Assembly: GCF_009728145.1 (NCBI RefSeq) | Contig: NZ_WOCA01000002.1 | Coordinates: 394,169 to 458,168, forward strand | DNA: 64,000 bases | DNA from: Ornithinibacillus caprae | Lineage (GTDB): Bacteria; Bacillota; Bacilli; Bacillales; Amphibacillaceae | Direction of reading: 5' to 3' | Program-made: the position numbers and the translations under genes | Shown here: piece by piece, positions 25,120 to 33,120 of the stretch | Numbering within the stretch: position 1 is the first letter of the stretch | Layout of the letters: each line of letters begins with the position of its first letter | The notes under the pieces: generated by a model | The model's database searches: none | Seen by the model: only the letters and a program-made list of their open reading frames with translations | What the model was told of the DNA's origin: nothing

Positions 25120-26244
25120 TTAAACTTCCTTCCCATCAATAAATACTTGTTCTGCTTTGTTCCTTAGGTCAAATGGATTGCCTGTCCAAATAACAAAATC
25201 TGCGTCTTTTCCAACTTCAATAGACCCAACGCGGTGAGCAACACCGATATGTTTAGCTGCATCTAGAGTGAGAGCTTGAAGTGCTTGTTCTTCTGTAATT
25301 CCACCTCTAATTGCATGAACTGCGCTAGTCACTAAGTACTCAATTCCTACAACTGGGTGATCCGTCGTTATAGAACATGATATTCCAGCATCCAGTAATG
25401 TTTTTATCGTTGTCCAGCCTTTGTCTTTGAGCTCTACTTTCGAACGTGTAGACATGGTTGGACCAACTGATACACGCACATCTTTGTGTTTTGCGATATA
25501 ATCTGCGATATGATGACCTTCTGTGCAATGTTCAATCGTAATATCAATATCAAATTCACGTTTGATGCGGAGAATTGTTAAAATATCATCTGCTCGGTGC
25601 GCATGAACGCGTAATGGAATTTCTTTATTAATTACTTTTGCTAGATTTTCCAAGTCTAGCTTTCTTTCGTTTTGATCTCCATTTATGTAATTTTGCGTTT
25701 CAATTAGTTTTTCACGAAGTCGTGCCGCAACGCCCATTCGTGTAACAGGCATTTTTCCTTTATCTCCATGAACTCTTTTTGGGTTCTCTCCCATTGCAGC
25801 TTTCATACCAGAAGGTGATTTAATAACCATGTCATCAACAATATGGCCAATAGTTTTTAAAACAACCATTTCTCCTCCGATGACATTAGCACTTCCCGGC
25901 ATGACTTGAACGGTAGTAATACCTGATTTACGAGCATCTTCAAACCCCTTTTCCATTGGATTAATCCCATCTATTGCTCTTACTTGGGGAGTAATTGGGC
26001 TACTTGTTTCATTAAAATCACTACCCTCTTTGCCTACGCCTTCCTCAGCTACACCTAAGTGAGTATGTACATCGATAAGACCAGGTGTAACAACCTTTCC
26101 AGCCGCATCGATTACTTGGTAGCTAACAGGTATATTTGTATCGTCTGTTATCTCTTCAAACTTTCCATCCTTAACAAGAATCGCTTTGCCCTCTAATTTT
26201 TTACCTGTTCCATCATAGATCGTTGCATGTTTAATCACAAGCAT
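25120..26244 (-). CDS. Amidohydrolase-superfamily protein (imidazolonepropionase/dihydroorotase-like)
   Basis: About 374 aa. The metal site VIDVHTHLG (as GLIDVHTHLG) follows the N-terminal beta-sandwich. RVHAHRADD and IEHCTEGHH give the later His ligands and SITTDHPV the catalytic Asp. The C-terminus returns to the sandwich (GSIEVGKDADFVIW). Such proteins hydrolyse cyclic amides or dipeptides; the substrate is not evident. The ATG at 26244 has AGGAGG 12 bases upstream, slightly far. The frame's upstream extension to 26313 is repeat sequence and is rejected. Confidence 0.85.
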   Translation of the reverse strand: MLVIKHATIYDGTGKKLEGKAILVKDGKFEEITDDTNIPVSYQVIDAAGKVVTPGLIDVHTHLGVAEEGVGKEGSDFNETSSPITPQVRAIDGINPMEKGFEDARKSGITTVQVMPGSANVIGGEMVVLKTIGHIVDDMVIKSPSGMKAAMGENPKRVHGDKGKMPVTRMGVAARLREKLIETQNYINGDQNERKLDLENLAKVINKEIPLRVHAHRADDILTILRIKREFDIDITIEHCTEGHHIADYIAKHKDVRVSVGPTMSTRSKVELKDKGWTTIKTLLDAGISCSITTDHPVVGIEYLVTSAVHAIRGGITEEQALQALTLDAAKHIGVAHRVGSIEVGKDADFVIWTGNPFDLRNKAEQVFIDGKEV

Positions 26245-26273
26245 AACTAAATAAATCCTCCTAATTTTTGGAA

Positions 26274-26313
26274 GGTGCCTGTCACTTGTCGAATTTCGAC
26301 AAGTGACAGGCAC
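26274..26313. repeat. Full palindromic repeat copy (family 1)
   Basis: A 40-base palindrome 29 bases upstream of the amidohydrolase start. This is one of the few copies at a gene's 5' side. Confidence 0.97.
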
Positions 26314-26509
26314 TACCCATTTTTTGTCATTATACCATTGATAAGGGAATGTATGGTTTGTTAATGCTGAATAATAGTGGAATTTTCTAAAATAATTGAT
26401 TTAATAAACAAATTACTTTATGATTTTTCATAACACCTTGATTGGACAGATATCTATATAAATTCAGACTTTTAGTATAAGAAAGACACGTTGAAGGAGA
26501 GGGATACAA

Positions 26510-28303
26510 ATGAAACTGATGACAGAGGAGCAGTTACTACTTGCTTATTTAAAAACGCATGGTGCAACGGCACCTAAGGTTATTCCAGGCAAAAGAGAGG
26601 TTACCTTTTTATCTAAAGCTACAGGTATTCCTCAAGTATGGAAATGGAGTCAAAAGGAAAACTCCCCGCAACAATATACGGAATTAAAGGATAGGGTTAT
26701 GTCTGTCCATCATTCTCCAACTGGGACGAAAACGATTGTTGGAATGGATCACCATGGGAACGAAAAACAACAGTTATTTTTATTAACTGAAAATGAATCG
26801 AACGTGGATGAGCTTGTTGTTTCTAAGGATCATTTCCATCGATTCGGTGGTTGGTCACCGAGTGAAGAGAAAATCTCCTTTGCAAGTAACCGGCGTCATC
26901 CAGGTTATTTTGATGTGTATATTTTTGACCTAGAAAATAACACGGAAGAATTAGTTTATCAGTATGACGGTAGCTGTGCGCCCGTTTGTTGGACGAAGGA
27001 CGGTAAGAACCTTATATTACGTTTGATTGATACAAATATTGATCAGTCGCTTTATGTTCTAAATTTAGAAACGAAGCAGTTGAAACAAATAGGACCTAAA
27101 GATATGAATGGTAGATATGGATCAATAATTGTAACGGGAAATGATGAGGGAGGAATTTTGCTAACGGACGCAGGGCGGGATACATTGGCCATATTTCATT
27201 TTTCTTTTCAAAACCCATCCATATTAAAGGAAGTCTTAGAAATAGATGGCTGGGATATTGAAGAAATCGAGCTATCTCTAGATGAATCAAAACTATCATT
27301 TACTGTTAATGAGGGCGGAATTTCTAAATTAGGAATCTATCAGTTAGATAGTCATACCTTCAATTATGTAGACGGATTACCATCTGGAGTGTATGATTCA
27401 CTTTCCTGGTTAAGTAATCATGAGTTAATTGTTGGGGTGAAAAGCTCTATACATCCAGGGGATATATGGCTGGTAGATTTGCAGAAAAATGAAACGGAAA
27501 GACTTACTACTGTAGGGGAGGAAAAGTCTATCAGTCATTTATGGATGGAGCCGGAATTATGTAGCTTTTCCTCTTTTGATGGATTAGAGGTTCCCTATTT
27601 CTTATATGGGAAAAAGAACGAAGAACAGCCTGTTGTCATCTACGTACACGGTGGCCCAGAAAGTCAAATTCGTTCCGTTTTCAACCCTGTAATTCAATAT
27701 TTAGCGGCTAAAGGATTTGCTGTAGCAGCACCGAATGTTCGTGGAAGCATGGGATATGGTAGAAAGTATGTAAAATTGGATGACGTTCGGAAGCGAATGG
27801 ATGCCGTAGCAGATTTAAAATGGTTAGTCGAGGACCTGGTCAGAAGCCATGGCGTAGATGAAAATAAAGTTGGAATTATGGGGCGAAGCTATGGTGGATT
27901 TATGGTTCTAGCTGCGTTAACGCACTATCCAAACGTTTGGGCGGCTGGAGTCGATATTGTTGGAATATCTCATTTTAAAACATTCTTAGAAAATACTGGA
28001 CCATGGCGTAGGAAAATTAGAGAGTATGAATATGGTTCATTAGAACACGACGTTGATTTCTTTGAGGAGATCGCGCCGTTAAACCATACCGATAAAATCA
28101 CTGCACCATTACTTGTTTTTCACGGGAGAAACGATGTCCGTGTCCCAGTTAGTGAAGCAGAACAATTAACAGCTGACTTAAAGAAACAAGGAAAGCCGGT
28201 TGAACTGATTGTATTTGAAAACGAAGGACATCAAACAGAAAAGCTAGAAAACCACATAACCATGAACACCAAAATTGTAGAATTCTTTAGGAAATATTTG
28301 TAA
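26510..28303 (+). CDS. S9-family serine peptidase (acylaminoacyl/prolyl oligopeptidase type)
   Basis: A 597-aa protein. An N-terminal beta-propeller-like half (about residues 30-340, with TolB-like strands such as SPSEEKISFASNRR and SLDESKLSFTVNEG) is followed by a C-terminal alpha/beta hydrolase. The hydrolase has the oxyanion region VYVHGGPESQ, the nucleophile GRSYGGFM, the Asp in FHGRNDVRVP and the His in NEGHQTEK. No signal peptide, so it is probably a cytoplasmic peptide hydrolase. GGAGAGGG precedes the ATG. Its TAA is followed without a gap by a composite repeat copy. Confidence 0.88.
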   Translation: MKLMTEEQLLLAYLKTHGATAPKVIPGKREVTFLSKATGIPQVWKWSQKENSPQQYTELKDRVMSVHHSPTGTKTIVGMDHHGNEKQQLFLLTENESNVDELVVSKDHFHRFGGWSPSEEKISFASNRRHPGYFDVYIFDLENNTEELVYQYDGSCAPVCWTKDGKNLILRLIDTNIDQSLYVLNLETKQLKQIGPKDMNGRYGSIIVTGNDEGGILLTDAGRDTLAIFHFSFQNPSILKEVLEIDGWDIEEIELSLDESKLSFTVNEGGISKLGIYQLDSHTFNYVDGLPSGVYDSLSWLSNHELIVGVKSSIHPGDIWLVDLQKNETERLTTVGEEKSISHLWMEPELCSFSSFDGLEVPYFLYGKKNEEQPVVIYVHGGPESQIRSVFNPVIQYLAAKGFAVAAPNVRGSMGYGRKYVKLDDVRKRMDAVADLKWLVEDLVRSHGVDENKVGIMGRSYGGFMVLAALTHYPNVWAAGVDIVGISHFKTFLENTGPWRRKIREYEYGSLEHDVDFFEEIAPLNHTDKITAPLLVFHGRNDVRVPVSEAEQLTADLKKQGKPVELIVFENEGHQTEKLENHITMNTKIVEFFRKYL

Positions 28304-28357
28304 GGTGCCTGGCACCGACAAAATTCGACAAATTTCGAGGAGTGACAGGCACCGACA
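28304..28357. repeat. Composite repeat copy (family 1)
   Basis: A miniature palindrome (GGTGCCTGGCACC) is followed by the GAGGAG-type half copy (ATTCGACAAATTTCGAGGAG, GTGACAGGCACCGACA). It fills the whole gap between two convergent genes and abuts the S9 peptidase stop. Confidence 0.9.
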
Positions 28358-28362
28358 ATAGG

Positions 28363-28635
28363 TTATTTCTTTTTAAATTTGCTTCCTTGGTTTTTGGCTC
28401 TTAGTTTTGCTATTAGGTTGGATGTTTTATTGGTTGCTGCTTGGGTAGCTTTTTCGTTTATGGCGAGGATGGTAAAATCTCCATCTTCGTTTTTTTCTAG
28501 AGTGAAATAGGTATTAACCTCGCTACCGGCTGGTAGGGTATCTTTTGAAACGACTAATTCTTCCTTAAGCTCCTCAATAAGAATAACTGCTTGATTTTGA
28601 TCTTCAAAACGATCAAGTACACCTTGCACCTGCAT
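28363..28635 (-). CDS. DUF3006-domain protein
   Basis: A 90-aa protein opening VQGVLDRFEDQNQAVILIEE, followed by a conserved LPAGSEVNTYFTLE turn and a lysine-rich tail, matching the small DUF3006 beta-barrel-like family. Its ATG at 28635 lies 19 bases after the metallo-hydrolase gene, a pairing seen in many Bacillaceae and suggesting co-function. The molecular role is unknown. A second, truncated DUF3006 gene lies 1.6 kb away at 30235. Confidence 0.8.
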   Translation of the reverse strand: MQVQGVLDRFEDQNQAVILIEELKEELVVSKDTLPAGSEVNTYFTLEKNEDGDFTILAINEKATQAATNKTSNLIAKLRAKNQGSKFKKK

Positions 28636-28654
28636 AGTTGAAACCTCCTATTCT

Positions 28655-29935
28655 TTACTCCACACAAGCTATTCCTTCATCTTTAATATCTTGAATTCTA
28701 GCAGGACCAATTCCATTAATAGCGCTGAGGCCATCAACAGATTTATATGGTCGTTTTTCGATTAATTCCTCTGCCCGGACAGTTCCAATATGTTTGATTT
28801 GTTGTACCTCTTCCACCGAAGCACTATTAATATTTACACAGCTTCCAGAAGGATTTGAGCTTTGATTAGATTTTTCTTCTTTTTCTGTTGTTTCATTTGT
28901 ATTAGTAGCTGAATGGTTACTTTTTGGACTGATCGTACCATCTTTATTTGTGAGAATGTCATATTCTTTACCGTCGGTTTCAATAATAATTGTACCATGG
29001 ACGTCTGTTCCAAATAGCTTTATTCCCAAATTCTGAATATGGGACACTACTTCAGCATGGGGGTGTCCATAGCTGTTGTCAGCTCCAGCACTATAGATGG
29101 CAACATCTGGTGAAACAGCTTCGATAAATGAAGGATCACTTGATGTGCTAGAGCCATGATGCCCAAGCTGTAAAATATCTGCGTCTAGATTAATTCCAAC
29201 GTTCATCATTCTTCTTTCCGAGTTTGTATCTGCATCACCGGTAAATAAAAACTTCACATCTCCATAGGTAAACAATGCGGAAATGGATTCTTCGTTTGTC
29301 TTACCTGTGATTTTATCTGGATAAATGACCTCAATATTCATGTTACCCATTTCAAAGGATTCACCAGTTCGTGGTTCATAATAGTCCGCACCACTAGTTA
29401 AAACGGCCTCTAACGCATTTTGGAAGGTTTTCGATGTGCTTTCATTACCCGACATCCAAACCTCACCTACATCAAATGTTTGAACGACATCTTCTAATTG
29501 ACCAACATGATCGGCGTCAGGGTGACTAACAATTACTAAGTCCAAGGTAGAGACATGTTGTGACTGTAAATAATTAACAACTTGATTTCCTCGCCAATCC
29601 CCTGTGTCAAAAAGTATAGTAAATTCCTCAAACTGAAGCAGTGTTGCATCAGCTTGCCCAACGTCAATGTAATGAACCTCTAATCCGGTTAGGGATTCGT
29701 TGTTTGCAGTCTTTTCTTCTGCGTCAGTCGTAGTCGAAACCTCTTCACTATTAATCTCCTCTTCATCAGTTTGTTCTGTTTCTTCAGAAGTATTGCTACT
29801 GTCTACACCTGAGCTATGTTGATCTTCCGTTACCGTTTCATTAGTTTGGTCAGGATTAGGTTGCTCTTTTATACCTTGCCCGCAAGCTATTAACAAGATA
29901 GCGATAAGCATGGATAAAAACAAATGATTTTTCAA
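28655..29935 (-). CDS. ComEC-like metallo-beta-lactamase lipoprotein with C-terminal helix-hairpin-helix
   Basis: About 426 aa. A lipobox (LLIAC) near residue 17 is followed by a long acidic, E/T/S-rich linker. Then comes a metallo-beta-lactamase domain similar to the ComEC C-terminal nuclease (VIVSHPDADHVGQ metal site, TGDADTNSE, LGHHGSSTSSD), a second linker, and a ComEA-like helix-hairpin-helix (NINSASVEEVQQIKHIG, INGIGPARIQDI). The protein would sit outside the membrane and may bind or cut extracellular DNA. The TTG at 29935 is preferred, with GGGGGAA about seven bases upstream; the frame extends to TTG 29950. Confidence 0.85.
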   Translation of the reverse strand: MKNHLFLSMLIAILLIACGQGIKEQPNPDQTNETVTEDQHSSGVDSSNTSEETEQTDEEEINSEEVSTTTDAEEKTANNESLTGLEVHYIDVGQADATLLQFEEFTILFDTGDWRGNQVVNYLQSQHVSTLDLVIVSHPDADHVGQLEDVVQTFDVGEVWMSGNESTSKTFQNALEAVLTSGADYYEPRTGESFEMGNMNIEVIYPDKITGKTNEESISALFTYGDVKFLFTGDADTNSERRMMNVGINLDADILQLGHHGSSTSSDPSFIEAVSPDVAIYSAGADNSYGHPHAEVVSHIQNLGIKLFGTDVHGTIIIETDGKEYDILTNKDGTISPKSNHSATNTNETTEKEEKSNQSSNPSGSCVNINSASVEEVQQIKHIGTVRAEELIEKRPYKSVDGLSAINGIGPARIQDIKDEGIACVE

Positions 29936-30234
29936 GTAAAATTCCCCCAATTGATGTCAGTTCTCAGTCTCTATTTTACTTGATTATGGTAACAAAAATG
30001 TGTATTAAATACTAGGTTGATTCTTATGGAAAGGGGGTGGAAACAGTTATAGGTTACTTTTATTGCTTGAAATGGTGATTTAGGAATAGGGAGAGGTGCA
30101 ATAAATTACTTTTCTCTAGTGAAAAAATGAATGATTAAGCTTTCTTCAATCTAGGTTTTGTCATTGTAGGAGTGTGCACGATATAAATTATCTTGGCATA
30201 ATGAGGAAAATGAAAAAAAGACGGAGGGAAAGAT

Positions 30235-30470
30235 ATGGGAATTGTAACGATCGTTTTATTTGGATTTACTTGTATACACCCAAGTGGGGTGTACGGTGTA
30301 CTTGATCGGATTGAAGATCAAGTACATGCCGTTATTCTATTGGAAGATATAGATGAGGAACTGATTGTACCAATAGACAAATTACCACCTGGAACAAAAA
30401 AAGACACCTGGTTCAATATAATAATTCGACAAAATCCGACAAGTGACAGGCACCGACAATGGCACCTGCG
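30235..30470 (+). pseudogene. Truncated DUF3006-domain gene, 3' end replaced by a repeat copy
   Basis: Starts behind GGAGGGAAAGAT with a 20-residue hydrophobic leader, then GVLDRIEDQVHAVILLED and KLPPGTKKDTWFNI, which align closely with the intact DUF3006 gene at 28363-28635. Homology stops at about 30423, exactly where a half repeat copy begins (30424), and the frame then runs antisense into the HAD hydrolase gene as far as 30816. Roughly the last 40 residues of the domain are missing. It could still make a stable short protein, but a broken gene is likelier. Confidence 0.7.
30424..30466 (+). repeat. Half repeat copy (family 1) with an extra GGCACC
   Basis: ATTCGACAAAATCCGACAAG then TGACAGGCACCGACAATGGCACC. 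It sits at the breakpoint of the truncated DUF3006 gene and seven bases from the stop of the convergent HAD gene. Confidence 0.88.
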
Positions 30471-30473
30471 CTA

Positions 30474-31253
30474 TTATAGTAGTCCTACCATTTTAAGGCC
30501 GTGTTGGATGCCGTTGTCTTCTACGGATTTGGTTACGTGCTGGGCTACGGATTTCACTTCTTCTTCTGCATTCCCCATGGCTACACTGTTTTTAACAGTT
30601 GATAACATCTCGATGTCATTTAGTCCATCCCCAAATGCGAATATGTGTTCTTCAGAAAATCCTAATTTTTCAGCTGCTTGTTCAATTCCTTTTGCTTTGG
30701 AACCACCTTTTGGAGTAATATCTACAGAATATGGGTGCCAGCGAACGAAATTGAAATCACAAAAAATTTGTTCATACTGTTTTTCTTCTCCTTCTTCACA
30801 GAAAAGCAGGGATTGATACAGTTCTCGACCACTGTAATAATGTGGGTCATGTGTCGGGAATTTTTCAATTTTTAATGTTGAAATACTTTCATTAATATAA
30901 TGATGTTCTGGCACATTTGCTTTCATGTCCTCGTGATCCATAAATACAACTGGATGATTTTTTTCAAGAGCCATTTCTGATAATTTTTTAAGAGAGGGAA
31001 TGTTTAATGGATTTACATATGCCACTTCTCCTCGAACGACTACGTACTGTCCGTTATAGCTAACAAACGTATCTATATCTAATTCCTTACGTAGATCTTC
31101 GTACATAAATGGAGCTCTTCCTGTTGCAATAGCTACTTCATGTCCTAATGCTTTTAATTTGAAAATCGACTCTTTTGTAGAATGAGGTAATTCCTTTTCT
31201 CCATTAAGTAATGTTCCATCAATATCAAAAAAGATAACACTATGATTGGTCAT
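30474..31253 (-). CDS. Cof-type HAD-IIB sugar-phosphate phosphatase
   Basis: A 259-aa protein with motif I FFDIDGTLL, motif II VAIATGR, a C2-type cap, the Lys of motif III in TPKGGSKAKG, and motif IV FGDGLNDIEML. Cof proteins dephosphorylate sugar phosphates and similar metabolites. Monocistronic on the minus strand; substrate unknown. Confidence 0.9.
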   Translation of the reverse strand: MTNHSVIFFDIDGTLLNGEKELPHSTKESIFKLKALGHEVAIATGRAPFMYEDLRKELDIDTFVSYNGQYVVVRGEVAYVNPLNIPSLKKLSEMALEKNHPVVFMDHEDMKANVPEHHYINESISTLKIEKFPTHDPHYYSGRELYQSLLFCEEGEEKQYEQIFCDFNFVRWHPYSVDITPKGGSKAKGIEQAAEKLGFSEEHIFAFGDGLNDIEMLSTVKNSVAMGNAEEEVKSVAQHVTKSVEDNGIQHGLKMVGLL

Positions 31254-31442
31254 AATTTCAGTACTCCTAAACTATTTTATTTACTACACTCATTCTAAAT
31301 CGTGAAAGGCCTTTCATGTCAACTTATAAACCTAACCTTTTCTAATAAAAGCAATATCATAGTTAGTCACTCATACAATTAAAAAAGCACCAATCTGTTA
31401 CTTTTTAGAGGGCTTCATAGTACCCGTGAAAAATTTATAACT

Positions 31443-31468
31443 ATTAACACTGTGGTTATAGTGTTAAT
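31443..31468. promoter_or_regulatory. Operator-like palindrome in the formate-locus upstream region
   Basis: ATTAACACT pairs with AGTGTTAAT around eight bases. It lies in the 508-base gap between the HAD gene and the OFA antiporter gene, with no T tract, so a protein-binding site is more likely than a terminator. Apart from this and family-2 copy E, the gap shows nothing I recognise. Confidence 0.4.
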
Positions 31469-31535
31469 TGATTGATATGTATTTATTTTAATGCTAATAT
31501 AACTAATAATTTAAATAATTTATAATATTATTTAC

Positions 31536-31608
31536 TATGCTTGGCTTTTACCAAGCCCTTATGGCAAGAGCCTTTTGATGCACTTAATAAGAAAATTTTC
31601 TTATCTGC
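31536..31608 (-). repeat. Structured intergenic element (family 2), copy E
   Basis: Read on the minus strand: GCAGATAAGAAAATTTTCTT, then TTAAGTGCATCAAAAGG, GCCATAAGGGCTTGG and CCAAG, in the same order as copy A and with a shortened first hairpin. Confidence 0.75.
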
Positions 31609-31761
31609 TACATCATACATCCTAAAATAACTACTTTCTTCTTCAGTCAACTACATAAAACAGTCGTATTGAAATCCAATCCAAGTTAAATAGCAATGTC
31701 AATCCACATTCACTCAGAGTGGACCTGACGTTCTATATAAAATTATTTAGGGAGGGTTCTT

Positions 31762-33045
31762 ATGGACAAGGTCAAAAATCGGTGGCTAATCGCTGCTTCG
31801 GCAGTAGGGGTACACCTATCCATTGGTTCAGCATATGCATGGAGCGTGTTTACCAATCCAATGGTCAATCAGTTTGGCTGGGACCAAACGCAAGTGTCTA
31901 CTGCTTTTAGTATTGCTATTTTCTTCTTAGGATTTTCGGCAGCATTTATGGGTAGGTTTGTTGAAAAAAGTGGACCTAGAAAGTCTGGTATGCTCGCAGC
32001 ATTATTCTTCGGAGTAGGTGTAGCTGGTTCCGGGCTTGCAACGGCCACAGAATCATTATTATTATTATACCTTTTTTACGGGATTATTGGTGGTATTGGG
32101 TTAGGGATTGGTTATATCTCTCCAGTATCCACATTAGTAAAATGGTTCCCGGATCGTCGCGGTCTTGCGACTGGTCTAGCAATAATGGGATTTGGATTTG
32201 CAGCGATGATTAGTGGACCTGCTGCAGCATCGTTAATTGAATCTGTTGGTATTTCTAATACATTCTTTATTCTAGGTGCGATATATTTTGTAGTCATGAC
32301 CGTGTCTGCTCAATACTTAGCTCCACCTCCAGAAGGTTGGAAACCAAAAGGGTTTACGGAGAAACAAGAAGCTGATACAGCAAAAGGTAAAATTAAAGAA
32401 GATTTATCACAGCTTACAGCCAATGAGGCCATTAAAACCCGCCGTTTTTGGATGCTATGGTTCATGTTATTTATTAATGTAACCTGTGGTATTGCTATTC
32501 TTGCAGTTGCTTCACCAATGGCACAGGAAATTACTGGCATGACTGCAATTGCAGCGGCGGCAATGGTTGGAATTTTAGGTGTGTTCAATGGTGGGGGGAG
32601 ACTTGCATGGGCGTCATTATCTGATTATATCGGACGACCAAATGTTTATACCGCATTTTTTATCATTCAGATCGTGGCATTTTTCATGCTACCATATGCG
32701 ACTAATCCATTAGTATTCCAAATTTTATTGTTCGCCATTTTAACTTGTTATGGCGGTGGATTTGCTTCTGTACCAGCCTACATTGGTGATTTATTTGGTA
32801 CAAAACAACTGGGGGCAATCCATGGCTATATTTTAACGGCATGGGCAATGGCAGGGGTTGTCGGTCCAATTCTATTATCATTGATTTATGATTCTACGAA
32901 TAGTTATAATGTAACTATGATGATCTTTGGAATCATGTTCGTTATTGCATTTGCGATTTCACTTTGGATTCGTGTCGATATTAAAAGATTACGAGGTAAG
33001 CAAAACAAATCCGTTCAAAAAGTGGGCGTTGCAAAGCAAGCATAA
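31762..33045 (+). CDS. OFA-family MFS transporter (oxalate/formate antiporter-like)
   Basis: A 427-aa protein with twelve membrane segments. It shows OFA hallmarks: GSAYAWSVFTNPMVNQFGW at the first loop, IGGIGLGIGYISPVSTLVKW near residue 115, and PAYIGDLFGTKQLGAIHGY near residue 340. The family exchanges small carboxylates such as oxalate and formate. Its place just before a formate-dehydrogenase-like molybdoenzyme and fdhD suggests formate handling. GGGAGGG precedes the ATG. Confidence 0.85.
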   Translation: MDKVKNRWLIAASAVGVHLSIGSAYAWSVFTNPMVNQFGWDQTQVSTAFSIAIFFLGFSAAFMGRFVEKSGPRKSGMLAALFFGVGVAGSGLATATESLLLLYLFYGIIGGIGLGIGYISPVSTLVKWFPDRRGLATGLAIMGFGFAAMISGPAAASLIESVGISNTFFILGAIYFVVMTVSAQYLAPPPEGWKPKGFTEKQEADTAKGKIKEDLSQLTANEAIKTRRFWMLWFMLFINVTCGIAILAVASPMAQEITGMTAIAAAAMVGILGVFNGGGRLAWASLSDYIGRPNVYTAFFIIQIVAFFMLPYATNPLVFQILLFAILTCYGGGFASVPAYIGDLFGTKQLGAIHGYILTAWAMAGVVGPILLSLIYDSTNSYNVTMMIFGIMFVIAFAISLWIRVDIKRLRGKQNKSVQKVGVAKQA

Positions 33046-33054
33046 TTATTTTTT

Positions 33055-33086
33055 AAGGGTCCGATTCCTATTTGGAGTCGACCCTT
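33055..33086 (+). other. Intercistronic hairpin between the OFA and FdhF-like genes
   Basis: AAGGGTCCGATTCC pairs with GGAGTCGACCCTT, with one bulged C. No T tract follows, so it probably tunes read-through or mRNA decay within one operon. Confidence 0.55.
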
Positions 33087-33120
33087 ATGGTGCATATGAA
33101 ATACGTATTAGGAGGGGAAG

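Noticed and set aside
30471..30816. A continuation of the DUF3006-like frame as a 193-aa fusion protein
   Set aside because: The tail is antisense to the well-supported HAD phosphatase and has no protein-like character.
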